Shown here piece by piece: positions 1 through 6,741 of a stretch of DNA of 9,357 bases; the stretch's first letter is position 1; every line of letters begins with the position of its first letter. This stretch comes from a bacterium (GTDB lineage: Bacteria; Planctomycetota; J058; JAJDCP01). Below the pieces are notes generated by a model that saw nothing but the letters and a program-made list of their open reading frames with translations, did no database searches and had not been told where the DNA came from. The stretch is taken from the NCBI GenBank assembly GCA_030428695.1, contig JAUIEM010000394.1, positions 1 to 9,357 of the forward strand, read 5' to 3'. The translations under genes and the position numbers were made by a program.

Positions 1-2
1 CC

Positions 3-869
3 GGCGGCGACATCCAGGACATCGACGCGCAGATCGAGCGGGTCGGCCTCGACTTCCAGATCGCGACGCGCAAGACGTCGTGGGTCGCCGTGTCGGCCGA
101 CGTCACGGTGGACCCGGAGCTCGAGCGGATGCAGTCGCTCGACCTCGACCTGGCCACCGGGGCGGAGGTGTGGCGTCGCTACGTCACCGACGGGACGACC
201 CACGGAGCCGGTGGCTCGGTGTGGTCGTCGGCGGCCTACGACCTCGAGCGCGACCTGCCGCAGCTGAGGATCGGCATTGCGGCGACCACCCTGCGACGAT
301 TCTGGACGATGCTCGCCCACCAGCACGGTCAGATCCTCAACGCCGCGGCCCTCGCGCGCTCCTTCGGTGTCTCGGACACGACCGTGCGCCACTACCTCGA
401 CACCCTGGCCCACACCTTCATGGTGCGGCTGCTCCCGCCCTGGCACGAAAACGTCAAGAAACGTCAGGTCAAACGGCCGAAGGTCTACCTGGCGGACACC
501 GGCCTGCTCCACAGCCTGCTCGGCCTCGACAGCCGCGCGAACGTCGAGTCCCATCCGGCCCTCGGCGCCTCCTGGGAAGGCTTCGCGCTGCGGGAGACGG
601 TACGGAGCCTCGGCGTGCCCTGGGAGCGCTGCTACTTCTGGGCGACCCACAGCGGGGCCGAGCTCGACCTGCTCGTCGTCAGCGGAGGCAAGCGCCTCGG
701 CTTCGAGTTCAAGCGCAGCGAGACCCCGCGCCTGAGCCGCAGCATGCGCAGCGCCGTCGACACCCTGCACCTCGACCGCCTCGACGTGATCCACGCCGGC
801 ACCGCCGCTTTCCCCCTGGCGGAGACGGTCCGCGCGATCCCGCTGGCAGAGGTGCTGACGGCGCTGTAG
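3..869 (+). CDS. DUF4143-type ATPase C-terminal half, apparently fused behind a VIT/vWA-like tail (5' partial)
   Basis: The frame is open from the left edge to a TAG at 867-869, giving 288 visible residues; the start lies outside the window. From about residue 80 it matches the C-terminal part of AAA ATPases with DUF4143: DLERDLPQL at 80-88, a winged-helix-like segment (about 111-136, with FGVSDTTVRHYLDTL), the PPWHEN / KRPKVYLADTGLLHSLLGL block, and a restriction-endonuclease-like end with ELDLL (220-224) and FEFKRS (234-239). The family normally begins with a P-loop ATPase of about 200 residues; no Walker A or B motif is visible here. Residues 1-35 instead resemble the end of VIT/vWA (inter-alpha-trypsin-inhibitor-like) proteins, with IATRKTSWVAVS and TVDP. 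Residues 36-79 match nothing I recognise. A GTG at 90 could start a shorter product, but it lies inside the VIT-like part and has no clear ribosome site. Function of DUF4143 proteins is poorly known. The DUF4143 call is firm; the VIT-like call is from memory of the family pattern. Confidence 0.75.
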   Translation, partial: GGDIQDIDAQIERVGLDFQIATRKTSWVAVSADVTVDPELERMQSLDLDLATGAEVWRRYVTDGTTHGAGGSVWSSAAYDLERDLPQLRIGIAATTLRRFWTMLAHQHGQILNAAALARSFGVSDTTVRHYLDTLAHTFMVRLLPPWHENVKKRQVKRPKVYLADTGLLHSLLGLDSRANVESHPALGASWEGFALRETVRSLGVPWERCYFWATHSGAELDLLVVSGGKRLGFEFKRSETPRLSRSMRSAVDTLHLDRLDVIHAGTAAFPLAETVRAIPLAEVLTAL

Positions 870-1067
870 GTCAGGCCGCCTTCAGGAACACCTTCCGCGG
901 CTCAGGCGCCGGATCCAGAGCATGACTCTTGCAATGAAACGTCTTGCGGTCGCTGGAGGCGCGGGGCGGGACCGGCGCTCGCCGGGCCCAAGCAGCAGTT
1001 CGAGGACCAGCATGCAGTGGGTGAAGACCGCCGGAGGTGACCCAGAGCGGAGGGCATAGCTCACCTC

Positions 1068-1190
1068 ATGGCGAGTGAGGACTACAAGAAACTTAGAAAG
1101 AAGTATCGATCGATCAAGGGGAACATGGACAAGAACAAAGAAGTCCTAGTTGAAAGCCAGATTCCTGGATCGATGATTCAGAGGGCGTAG
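1068..1190 (+). CDS. Small basic 40-aa ORF in low-GC islet, hypothetical or gene remnant
   Basis: This ATG-to-TAG frame encodes 40 residues rich in Lys and Arg (beginning MASEDYKKLRKKYRSIKG). An in-frame TGA at 1038-1040 stops any long upstream extension. The best ribosome site is GGAGGG at 1049-1054, 13 bases before the ATG, which is further than ideal. The segment is clearly A-rich compared with the GC-rich flanks. The TAG is followed after one base by the ATG of the next frame, as in a translationally coupled pair. I do not recognise the protein. It could be a real small gene or the surviving C-terminal end of a larger gene, for example a toxin tail ahead of an immunity gene; the sequence does not decide between these. 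Confidence 0.4.
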   Translation: MASEDYKKLRKKYRSIKGNMDKNKEVLVESQIPGSMIQRA

Positions 1191-1191
1191 G

Positions 1192-1461
1192 ATGCCAGTC
1201 TCGATCGCAGACGCAGCAAATGTTCGGGATCCAGTATTGCTAGTCATTAGGTCCAAAGGGTACGTCATCGAACTCGAGCAAGCCGAGGATGGAGAGGAGT
1301 TCGAGGAGACTTGGCGCGCCTCCAGGGACGGGAGCAGCTTCGTAGCTAACAATCCACTCTCCGTTCTTGGCTTGATCGCGCTCTTTGAAGGGCGAGGCGA
1401 AGACTGGTCCTTGAGACCGGAAGAGGATGCCGTAGTAGAAGCCCTCTATGAAGAGATCTAG
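1192..1461 (+). CDS. Acidic 89-aa hypothetical protein (immunity-protein-like in character)
   Basis: The product is 89 residues, with about 20 Asp/Glu against about 7 Lys/Arg, so it should be strongly acidic. It has no signal peptide or membrane segment. A good ribosome site (AGAGGG, 1180-1185) lies 6 bases before the ATG and overlaps the end of the preceding 40-codon frame, from which it is separated by one base. Visible blocks are VLLVIRSKGYVIELEQ, a Trp-containing TWRASRDG strand, and a helical NPLSVLGLIALFEGRGEDW segment followed by an acidic tail. The small size, acidity and position directly behind a truncated-looking frame resemble immunity genes of polymorphic toxin systems, but I cannot name a family. 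Opposite-strand frames across the same stretch look like shadows. Confidence 0.55.
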   Translation: MPVSIADAANVRDPVLLVIRSKGYVIELEQAEDGEEFEETWRASRDGSSFVANNPLSVLGLIALFEGRGEDWSLRPEEDAVVEALYEEI

Positions 1462-2219
1462 CTGAACACGCTGAGCACTTCCAGCAGTGGCTCGCACGTA
1501 CGGGGCTCCGCTCAACACCGACGCGCGATCCATGCCTTGCCGATCGACGGCATGACAGCGAGAACTCGATCGTCGCCGGAGCACTTCTCCGCAACGTAAC
1601 CGTTCATCCTGTAGAGGTTTCCGTCAATGAACCCTTTCGCCGTCGCCGCAGGCGACCCGGAAGCGCGGCCTGGCGGTTGCCAAATGATCCTGGTCGGATA
1701 TCGCGCACGTAACTCGTTGGAGTGCAGAGAGGTGGAGCAAGCGCCAGGCCGCGCTGGAGGGCGCAACTTGAGCCCGTCTGATGCACCGGGATTCCTGCTG
1801 CCTTCTGCGCTGCTCACCTTGGGACGGTGTGCCAGCGATGACAAACGGCTCCGCTGCTCGAAGACTCGAAGTGCGCGATCTCAAGCGGCCTCCGGGCCCT
1901 CGCGACGAAATCCCGGTGAATCAGCCGGGTTGAGCTCTGTCTCTCGCTGGCGGGTGGCGACCATGTCGTCGCGCGGTGCCCCTCCTGCGAGAATCGGACC
2001 AACCGTCCAGCACACGCTCCGGACAGCCGCCTCCTGGGCGGCGCGCGGGCCGGATCCCCGGAAAGTTCTTCGCGCGCCGGCCCCCGGAGCGTAGGGTCGG
2101 GCGCGCGATCCGCGATCGCCATCCGCGCCCCCTGCCTCCCGGAGACCTCCGCCATGCCCCGCCTCCTGCGACATTCCTGACCCGTACGACGGCCCATGGT
2201 CCGTCCCGCGCCCGCCGCG

Positions 2220-2253
2220 GGCCCGACCCGCGGGAGCACTCCCGCGTCGGGCC
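2220..2253 (+). repeat. Inverted repeat (bulged hairpin) in the leader of the 2294 gene
   Basis: GGCCCGAC (2220-2227) pairs with GTCGGGCC (2246-2253), and GCGGG (2230-2234) pairs with CCCGC (2241-2245). This leaves a two-base CC bulge and a six-base loop, for 13 pairs in all. It ends 40 bases before the ATG at 2294. No T-run follows, so it is not a standard terminator. It may be a folded leader or an operator-like palindrome; chance is possible at this GC content. Confidence 0.45.
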
Positions 2254-2259
2254 GGCAGC

Positions 2260-2275
2260 GGACGCATCCGCGTCC
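2260..2275 (+). repeat. Second small hairpin directly before the ribosome site
   Basis: GGACGC (2260-2265) pairs perfectly with GCGTCC (2270-2275) around a four-base loop. It ends 6 bases before the AGGAG at 2282. A stem this close to the ribosome site could affect translation initiation, but no alternative pairing that covers the ribosome site was identified. Confidence 0.4.
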
Positions 2276-2281
2276 TTCCGC

Positions 2282-2286
2282 AGGAG
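2282..2286 (+). promoter_or_regulatory. Ribosome binding site fixing the start at 2294
   Basis: AGGAG lies 7 bases before the ATG at 2294. The same frame stays open upstream to an ATG at 1976, but that extension is Arg/Pro-rich, unconserved-looking and has no ribosome site, so the start at 2294 is preferred. Confidence 0.75.
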
Positions 2287-2293
2287 CTCCATC

Positions 2294-2770
2294 ATGCTAC
2301 TCCAGCTGCCCCGCGCGGCCCTCGTCGAGGGTCTGCGCCTGTCCCGACTGTTGCACCGCGCGACCGGCGTGTTCCCCGACCGGGCGACCCGCGCCGCGTA
2401 CGCGCTGACGCCGCACGAGCACGGCTTCGCCCGCGAGCTCCTGCGCGCGCACCCGCGGCTGTGGCTGTACCGCAGCCACCAGCGCAAGTTCTGCGGGGAC
2501 TTCGTCGTCGTCGACATGTCCGACCCGCGGCCCTGCCGCCGCGGCCTGTGGGTGCTCGACCTCAAGCGCAGCGCGCCGTTGCGCTTCAAGGGCGGCGTGC
2601 AGCTCAGCCGCGCGGGCCGGGCGGTCGCGCTGCTGCGCGCGCAGGGCGTGGTCGGCCCCGAGGCGGACCCGACCTGCGTGATCGGTGACCGGCCCCGTTT
2701 GTCCCGGATGCTCGGGGCGAAGCGGCGGAAGAAGAAGCGGCGCCGGCTGTTGTGCCGGCGCTGCCGGTAG
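2294..2770 (+). CDS. Conserved-looking 158-aa protein of unknown function, possible PD-(D/E)xK-like core
   Basis: The ATG-to-TAG frame encodes 158 residues behind a strong ribosome site. The centre reads YRSHQRKFCGDFVVVDMSD (59-77) followed by GLWVLDLKRS (84-93). Two beta-strand-like segments thus carry Asp69/Asp74 and then Asp89-x-Lys91, a spacing compatible with the PD-(D/E)xK nuclease fold. The N-terminus is helical and hydrophobic/basic. The C-terminus (about 141-158) is very basic and ends CRRCR, which could contact nucleic acid. There is no signal peptide or membrane segment. I recall similar hypothetical proteins in deltaproteobacterial genomes but no assigned function; a nuclease role is inference from the motif spacing only. 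It converges on the GYF_2 gene, with 74 bases between stop codons. No plus-strand terminator of its own is obvious. Confidence 0.75.
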   Translation: MLLQLPRAALVEGLRLSRLLHRATGVFPDRATRAAYALTPHEHGFARELLRAHPRLWLYRSHQRKFCGDFVVVDMSDPRPCRRGLWVLDLKRSAPLRFKGGVQLSRAGRAVALLRAQGVVGPEADPTCVIGDRPRLSRMLGAKRRKKKRRRLLCRRCR

Positions 2771-2790
2771 TCGGCGCCGGCGGGCCATCG

Positions 2791-2817
2791 AAAAAAGGGA
2801 GGGGCCCTGCCCCTCCC
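2791..2817 (-). terminator. Intrinsic terminator of the kinase/GYF_2 cassette
   Basis: GGGAGGGGC (2797-2805) and GCCCCTCCC (2809-2817) form a perfect 9-bp stem with a three-base loop. The stem is preceded on the plus strand by six A (2791-2796), which read as a U-tract after the stem on the minus strand. It sits 28 bases beyond the stop of the minus-strand GYF_2 gene. No T-run follows on the plus strand, so termination from the 2294 gene is less certain. Confidence 0.85.
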
Positions 2818-2844
2818 GCCTCCCCCCTGTCCTGCGGCCGTCCC

Positions 2845-3840
2845 CTACGGCCAGACGGTGTGCAGCGTCCAGTCGTCCTCTTCGAGCTGGTAGCCGACCA
2901 GGACTCCGCCGAAGCCCTCGAAGTCCTCGGGGACGTAGACGAAGAACTGCGCGTTCTGCGAGTCGACCAGCCACAGGGAGCTGGCGTCCGCGTCGGGGTG
3001 CAGGGTCAGCGACGCGGTCTCGGTCGTCTCGTACTTCTCCGCGAGGATCCGCTCGCCGTCGTAGTCGTTCCACCAGGCCTCGATCATGATGACCTTGCCG
3101 GCGTAGGCGGAGGTGCTGCTCAGGGTCTCGAAGTCGACCAGCTCGGCCTCGTCGACCAGCGTGTAGGCGTCGGCCAGGTTCGCGAGCTCGCCGTCGGCGG
3201 CGGCGACCTCGGCGTCGCTTCCGCTCGAGCCGTCGGCAGGCGCCATCGCGGCGAGCCCGATCAGCGTCTGGCCGCCAAAGTACAGGCCGAGCATCAGGCA
3301 GAAGAAGATCTGCAGGTAGACCAGCCCCTTGTTCAGCGGCTTCGAGGCCTTCGGTGCGCCGCCGCCCGAGGGCTTCGCGCTCGGCTCCGCGGCGGGCGCG
3401 GCGAGGGGCGGGGGACCGCCCGCGCTCAGGGGCGGCGGGCCGCCCGCGGCCTTCTTCCTGCGGCTCTTCGTCTTCTTCTTCGCGGGCGCCTCGGCGAGGG
3501 GCGGCGGGCCGCCCGCGGCGAGGGGCGGCGGTCCGGCGGACTTGCGCTTGCGGGTCGTGCGGGACTTGCCGCTCGGCTTCCGCTGCCGCGCTTCCTTGAT
3601 CCGCGACTTCTTCTGCTTCAGGTCCGCCTTGCGCTTGCGGGCGGCGGACTTGTTCTCGAAGTTGCTGCGCGCCTCCTGGAAGACGGGGACCTCGGCCGCC
3701 GGGACCCAGCGGTCCATCCCGCCCTTCCAGAACAGGGCCTTGCCCAGCTTGCCCGCGGCGATCTTCTCGGCGATGCGCTCCGCCTCGTAGGGCCCCGCCT
3801 TCTTCTTACCCACGGCCGCATACCATTCCTTCTGGCCCAC
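2845..3840 (-). CDS. GYF_2-domain single-pass membrane protein with GPPPL repeats
   Basis: The product is 331 residues from a GTG at 3840, chosen because AGGAGG lies 6 bases upstream and because the GYF_2 domain begins at once. The frame is open further upstream but only as a shadow of the kinase gene. Domains in order: GYF_2 (about 5-55, with EWYAAV, GPYEAERIA, LFWKGGMDRWVPA); a strongly basic Lys/Arg segment (about 60-105); a linker with four GPPPL motifs in two pairs separated by a basic KKKTKSRRKK stretch; one transmembrane helix (about 173-199, starting GLVYLQIFFCLMLGLYF); and a C-terminal acidic/aromatic domain of about 130 residues that should lie outside the cytoplasm. GYF_2 domains are thought to mediate protein contacts. 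The gene lies 104 bases behind the kinase on the same strand with no terminator between, so it is probably co-transcribed and may be a partner or substrate; this is inference. Confidence 0.85.
   Translation of the reverse strand: MGQKEWYAAVGKKKAGPYEAERIAEKIAAGKLGKALFWKGGMDRWVPAAEVPVFQEARSNFENKSAARKRKADLKQKKSRIKEARQRKPSGKSRTTRKRKSAGPPPLAAGGPPPLAEAPAKKKTKSRRKKAAGGPPPLSAGGPPPLAAPAAEPSAKPSGGGAPKASKPLNKGLVYLQIFFCLMLGLYFGGQTLIGLAAMAPADGSSGSDAEVAAADGELANLADAYTLVDEAELVDFETLSSTSAYAGKVIMIEAWWNDYDGERILAEKYETTETASLTLHPDADASSLWLVDSQNAQFFVYVPEDFEGFGGVLVGYQLEEDDWTLHTVWP
3400..3540 (-). repeat. Four degenerate ~24-bp repeats encoding GPPPLA units
   Basis: GC-rich units begin near 3401, 3426, 3494 and 3519 on the plus strand, each containing a form of GAGGGGCGGCGG or GGGGCGGCGGG. 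On the minus strand each encodes a GPPPLA-type unit of the GYF_2 protein. They occur as two adjacent pairs with a Lys/Arg-coding spacer between, consistent with duplication of a pair. Copy number could vary by slippage. Confidence 0.7.
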
Positions 3841-3846
3841 GTGCCA

Positions 3847-3852
3847 CCTCCT
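3847..3852 (-). promoter_or_regulatory. Ribosome binding site for the GYF_2 gene
   Basis: On the minus strand AGGAGG lies 6 bases before the GTG at 3840. It decides a GTG start over any upstream extension. Confidence 0.8.
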
Positions 3853-3944
3853 GAGGTTCCGGCATTCACAGGGCTCAAGCCGTGCGCTCGCGGTGTCGGA
3901 ACAAGCTTTCTCGAAGTTTTTTTCGGCGTGGGCCGGGTTCCGGA

Positions 3945-6488
3945 TCACTCGGCTTCCGGGAGCGCCATCACTAGCCGCAGGCCCGCCCCGAGCACCGGCT
4001 GGTCGGTGACGTGGAAGCTGCGCCGGGCGAGCCGGGGGGGCTCGGTCTGGAAGCGGAAGCTGCCGCCGCGCAACACGGCGAGCTGGCCGTTCTTCGGGTG
4101 GCAGCTCGCCGTCCACTCCGCGACCCCGCCGCAGGTCGCGCGCAGGCCGAAGGGGCTCCGGTCGCCGGGATGCTCGTCCGGGTCGGCGGGCAGTCCGGGC
4201 GCCGCCCGCACCAGGCCGAGGTCGGCGCGGTCGGGGGCGAGGCCGAAGCCCCAGGGGAAGGGCCGGCCGTCGAGGCCGCGGGCGGCGAGCTCCCACTCGA
4301 TCTCGGTCGGCAGGCGGACGGGCCGCGGCAGGTCGCCGACCTCGCTGCGCCACTCGCAGTACTTGCGCGCCCAGAACCAGGCGAGGTCCCACACCGGCCG
4401 CCGGCCGAGGGGCTCGCTGTTCGGCTGCCAGCCGCTGATCGCGTCGCGCAGCGAGCGCGTCAGGTTGAAGCGCTGGGCCTCCGAAGAGGCGGCGAGGAAG
4501 GCGCAGAACTCCGCCAGGCTGACCTCCCGCTCGGCGATCAGGAAGCCCGGCACGTCGAGCTCGATGCGCGGCAGGGCGCGGCTGGCGAGGGGATCGCCGC
4601 CGAGGATGGCGCGCACCCCGGGGACGTAGCGGAAGCCCGCCGGGATCTGCTCGTCGCGCAACAGGCGCAGCGACAGGTCGACCTGCCGGGCGCGCCGCAC
4701 GGCGAGGGGCATCTCCAGGGTGCCGCCGACGAAGCGCAGCTCGAGGCGGTAGCTGCCCGGATGCAGGGCGACCGGCCCGAGCGGCGTCGGCCCCTCGAGC
4801 GCGGGCTCGCCGGCGACCAGGCCGACGCCCTCGGGGTCTTCGGCCAGCGGCAGCAGCCGCACCTGGGCGGGCTGGTCGGTGCGCAGGGTGAAGGTGCCGG
4901 TCGGGGTCAACAGCGCGTCGTGCACGCCGTCGGGGTTGAACAGGAAGGTCACCTCGCGCAGCAGCCGGGCGGCGGTGTCGTCCTGGCCGGCTCGCTCGGC
5001 CGCCGCGGCGAGCAGGATGCGCACCCGCCCCATGTCGCGGATCAGCGCGGCGTCGGTGCCGAGCAGCGAGAAGGCGCGGTTGAAGTGGCTCTCCGCCTCG
5101 CGGGCCCGCGCCTGCAGCGAGCGCTCGAGGTCGGCGGCGAGCTCTTCCTGCGCGGCGGTCGCGTCGTCGCGCACGCTCTGCAGCGAGCCGCTGAAGTCGG
5201 CGGCGGCGGCGCTGAGGGCGTCGACGAGGGCCTGCCGCACCACGCCGAGGTCGCGTTCCAGGCGCAGGGCCGCGGCGAGCGCCTCCTGCCCCGCCCGCAG
5301 CGGACCCTGGGCCTCGCTCGCGAGGTGGGCGGCGAGCTCGGCGTCGAGCTGCTGCTCGCGCTCGGCCTCGAGCCGACCGAGCAGGGTCAGGGCGGTCGCG
5401 TTGCCGGGGTCGAGGGCGAGGATGGCCTGGCAGGTCGCGAGGGCCTCCTGGATCTGGCCGGCGGCGTGCTGACCCTCGAGGGTGGCGTGCAGCTCGCCGA
5501 CCTCGCGCGCGGTGCGCAGGTCGCCGAGCACCCGCACGGTCACCCCGATGCCGATCGTGAAGAGGAAGAAGAGCAGGGCCGCGCTGAGGATGCGGTTCCG
5601 CCCGACCCAGCCGAACACCCGCTCGTGGATGCGCGGCGGGCGCGCCTTGATCGGCTTGCCCTCGATGAACGCGTTGCAGTCGCCGGCGAGCTCGAAGGCG
5701 TTCGGGTAGCGCTGCGACTTCCGCTTCCGCAGGCAGGTCTCGATGATCGTGATCAGGTCCGAGGGCAGGCGCTTGTTCAGCTTCTTCAGCGACGGCGGGT
5801 CGTGCAGGCAGATCTCCTCGAACAGCTCCTCGAGGTTGTGGCCGGTGAAGGGCATCGCCCGGCTCGCCGCCTGGTACAGCGTGATGCCGAGGCAGAAGAT
5901 GTCCGACTGCGCGTCGATCTGGTCGTCGGCCCCGGTCGCCTGCTCGGGGCTCATGTAGGCCGGCGAGCCGACGACGTGCCCGGCCATCGTGATCTTCGGG
6001 TCGTCGGCGACCTTGGCGAGGCCGAAGTCGGTCACCCGCGCCCGGCCGTCCTTGTCGAGGAGGATGTTCGCCGGCTTGATGTCGCGGTGCACGACCCCCG
6101 CCTGGTGCGCGGCGTGGAGGGCCGAGGCGACATCGCGCCCGACCCGCGCGACCTGCTCGGGCGGCAACGGCTTGTCGGCGATCGCGGCCTTGAGGTCGAG
6201 GCCGTCGACGAACTCCATCGCGTAGTAGCAGACCCCCTGGGCCTCGCCGCTCGCGTACACCGGCACGATGTTCGGGTGGGTCAGCCGGCCGACGGCCCGG
6301 GCCTCGGTGTGGAAGCGGGCGATCGCGCTGGACTTGCGGCGCTGGACCGCGATCGGCAGCACCTTGAGGGCGACCTTGCGCTCGAGGTTGAGCTGCCGGG
6401 CCTCGTAGACCACGCCCATCGAGCCGCGCCCGAGCTCGCGGATGATCTCGAAGTCGCCGAGTCGCATGCCGCGCGTGAAGGTCGTCAC
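3945..6488 (-). CDS. Transmembrane Ser/Thr protein kinase with C-terminal FGE-sulfatase-like domain
   Basis: The product is 847 residues from GTG 6488, chosen for GAGAGG 5 bases upstream; a GTG at 6503 would add five residues. The kinase domain (about 13-275) looks fully active: glycine loop GRGSMGVV (20-27), Lys42, Glu62, HRDIKPAN with Asp136 and Asn141, DFG (154-156), and GSPAYMSPEQ after the activation loop. A transmembrane helix follows (about 300-321). Outside there is a TPR-like stretch (EALATCQAILALDPGNATAL), an Ala/Glu-rich helical region, and a PEGA-like beta segment (PLGPVALHPGSYRLELRFVGG). The C-terminus is an FGE-like domain (about 615-842) with VSLAEFCAFL, RLPTEIEWELAARG, GVAEWTAS and LRGGSF. 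FGE's catalytic Cys pair is absent near the end (AGLRLV), so this domain probably binds rather than oxidises. It should sense an envelope signal and phosphorylate cytoplasmic targets, possibly the GYF_2 protein encoded next. Confidence 0.93.
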   Translation of the reverse strand: MTTFTRGMRLGDFEIIRELGRGSMGVVYEARQLNLERKVALKVLPIAVQRRKSSAIARFHTEARAVGRLTHPNIVPVYASGEAQGVCYYAMEFVDGLDLKAAIADKPLPPEQVARVGRDVASALHAAHQAGVVHRDIKPANILLDKDGRARVTDFGLAKVADDPKITMAGHVVGSPAYMSPEQATGADDQIDAQSDIFCLGITLYQAASRAMPFTGHNLEELFEEICLHDPPSLKKLNKRLPSDLITIIETCLRKRKSQRYPNAFELAGDCNAFIEGKPIKARPPRIHERVFGWVGRNRILSAALLFFLFTIGIGVTVRVLGDLRTAREVGELHATLEGQHAAGQIQEALATCQAILALDPGNATALTLLGRLEAEREQQLDAELAAHLASEAQGPLRAGQEALAAALRLERDLGVVRQALVDALSAAAADFSGSLQSVRDDATAAQEELAADLERSLQARAREAESHFNRAFSLLGTDAALIRDMGRVRILLAAAAERAGQDDTAARLLREVTFLFNPDGVHDALLTPTGTFTLRTDQPAQVRLLPLAEDPEGVGLVAGEPALEGPTPLGPVALHPGSYRLELRFVGGTLEMPLAVRRARQVDLSLRLLRDEQIPAGFRYVPGVRAILGGDPLASRALPRIELDVPGFLIAEREVSLAEFCAFLAASSEAQRFNLTRSLRDAISGWQPNSEPLGRRPVWDLAWFWARKYCEWRSEVGDLPRPVRLPTEIEWELAARGLDGRPFPWGFGLAPDRADLGLVRAAPGLPADPDEHPGDRSPFGLRATCGGVAEWTASCHPKNGQLAVLRGGSFRFQTEPPRLARRSFHVTDQPVLGAGLRLVMALPEAE

Positions 6489-6663
6489 AGCCGCCTCTCT
6501 CACCGGTGGAGCTGCGAGGGTAACAGAACGGAGGGGCGCGGGAAACTCCGTCGCTCCGGCGGCCGTGATGGCGCGCCGCGGCGCACTCCGGGAGATCCGC
6601 CTCCAGAGCGCCCTACGGCTGTGATTACGGGGTCGATGCAGGGTGGATGCTCGTGCCGCGCTG

Positions 6664-6672
6664 TGTTAGAAT
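6664..6672 (+). promoter_or_regulatory. Extended -10 promoter element for the multifunctional enzyme gene
   Basis: TGTTAGAAT fits the sigma-70 extended -10 pattern TG-N-TANAAT and stands out in GC-rich surroundings. No good -35 is seen about 17 bases upstream, which extended -10 promoters tolerate. It predicts transcription starting near 6679 and a leader of about 100 bases. Confidence 0.5.
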
Positions 6673-6741
6673 CCCCGGCCTGCTACAGGGGAATGGGCGC
6701 GAGGGCCGTGGAGGTCCCGCGCGCAGGCCCGCCATCGTCGA

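Larger units (their letters stand above)
1462..2293. other. 832-bp stretch without a convincing gene; inverted-repeat-rich 3' part
   Basis: Several frames are open on both strands, as expected in GC-rich DNA, but none has a good ribosome site, a recognisable domain or consistent coding bias. The longest plus frame in the first half starts at 1627 and is Arg/Pro/Ser-rich with no motif. Composition moves from mixed (about 1462-1900) to very GC-rich (about 1980 onward). The second half holds several inverted repeats: GCCGCC/GGCGGC at 2026-2031 and 2037-2042; GGGCCGG/CCGGCCC at 2047-2053 and 2077-2083; and two hairpins just before the gene at 2294. I see no tRNA, CRISPR or insertion-sequence end. 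It may be decayed coding DNA followed by a structured leader. Confidence 0.5.

Noticed and set aside
882..1064. Minus-strand 60-codon frame between the DUF4143 gene and the small islet
   Set aside because: No recognised family or ribosome site; it is short and partly overlaps the tail of GC-rich flanking sequence.
1512..1844. Minus-strand 110-codon frame with a fairly protein-like C-terminal half (GNLYRMNGYVAEKCSGDD)
   Set aside because: I see no ribosome site or recognised family, and the N-terminal half is Pro/Ser/Arg-rich. It could be the remnant of a decayed gene, but I cannot support a call.
1627..2094. Plus-strand 155-codon frame in the gene-poor stretch
   Set aside because: No motif, no ribosome site, and Arg/Ser/Pro-rich composition typical of non-coding GC-rich frames.
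1976..2293. Upstream extension of the 158-aa protein
   Set aside because: The extension is Arg/Pro-rich, crosses strong inverted repeats and has no ribosome site, whereas AGGAG sits 7 bases before ATG 2294.
3841..4392. Upstream extension of the GYF_2 frame
   Set aside because: It overlaps the 3' end of the kinase in another frame and is Arg/Pro/Ala-rich; GTG 3840 has AGGAGG in place and the GYF_2 domain starts there.
2752..4629. 625-codon plus-strand frame opposite the GYF_2 and kinase genes
   Set aside because: It is antisense shadow with no domain, and it ends inside the kinase coding region.
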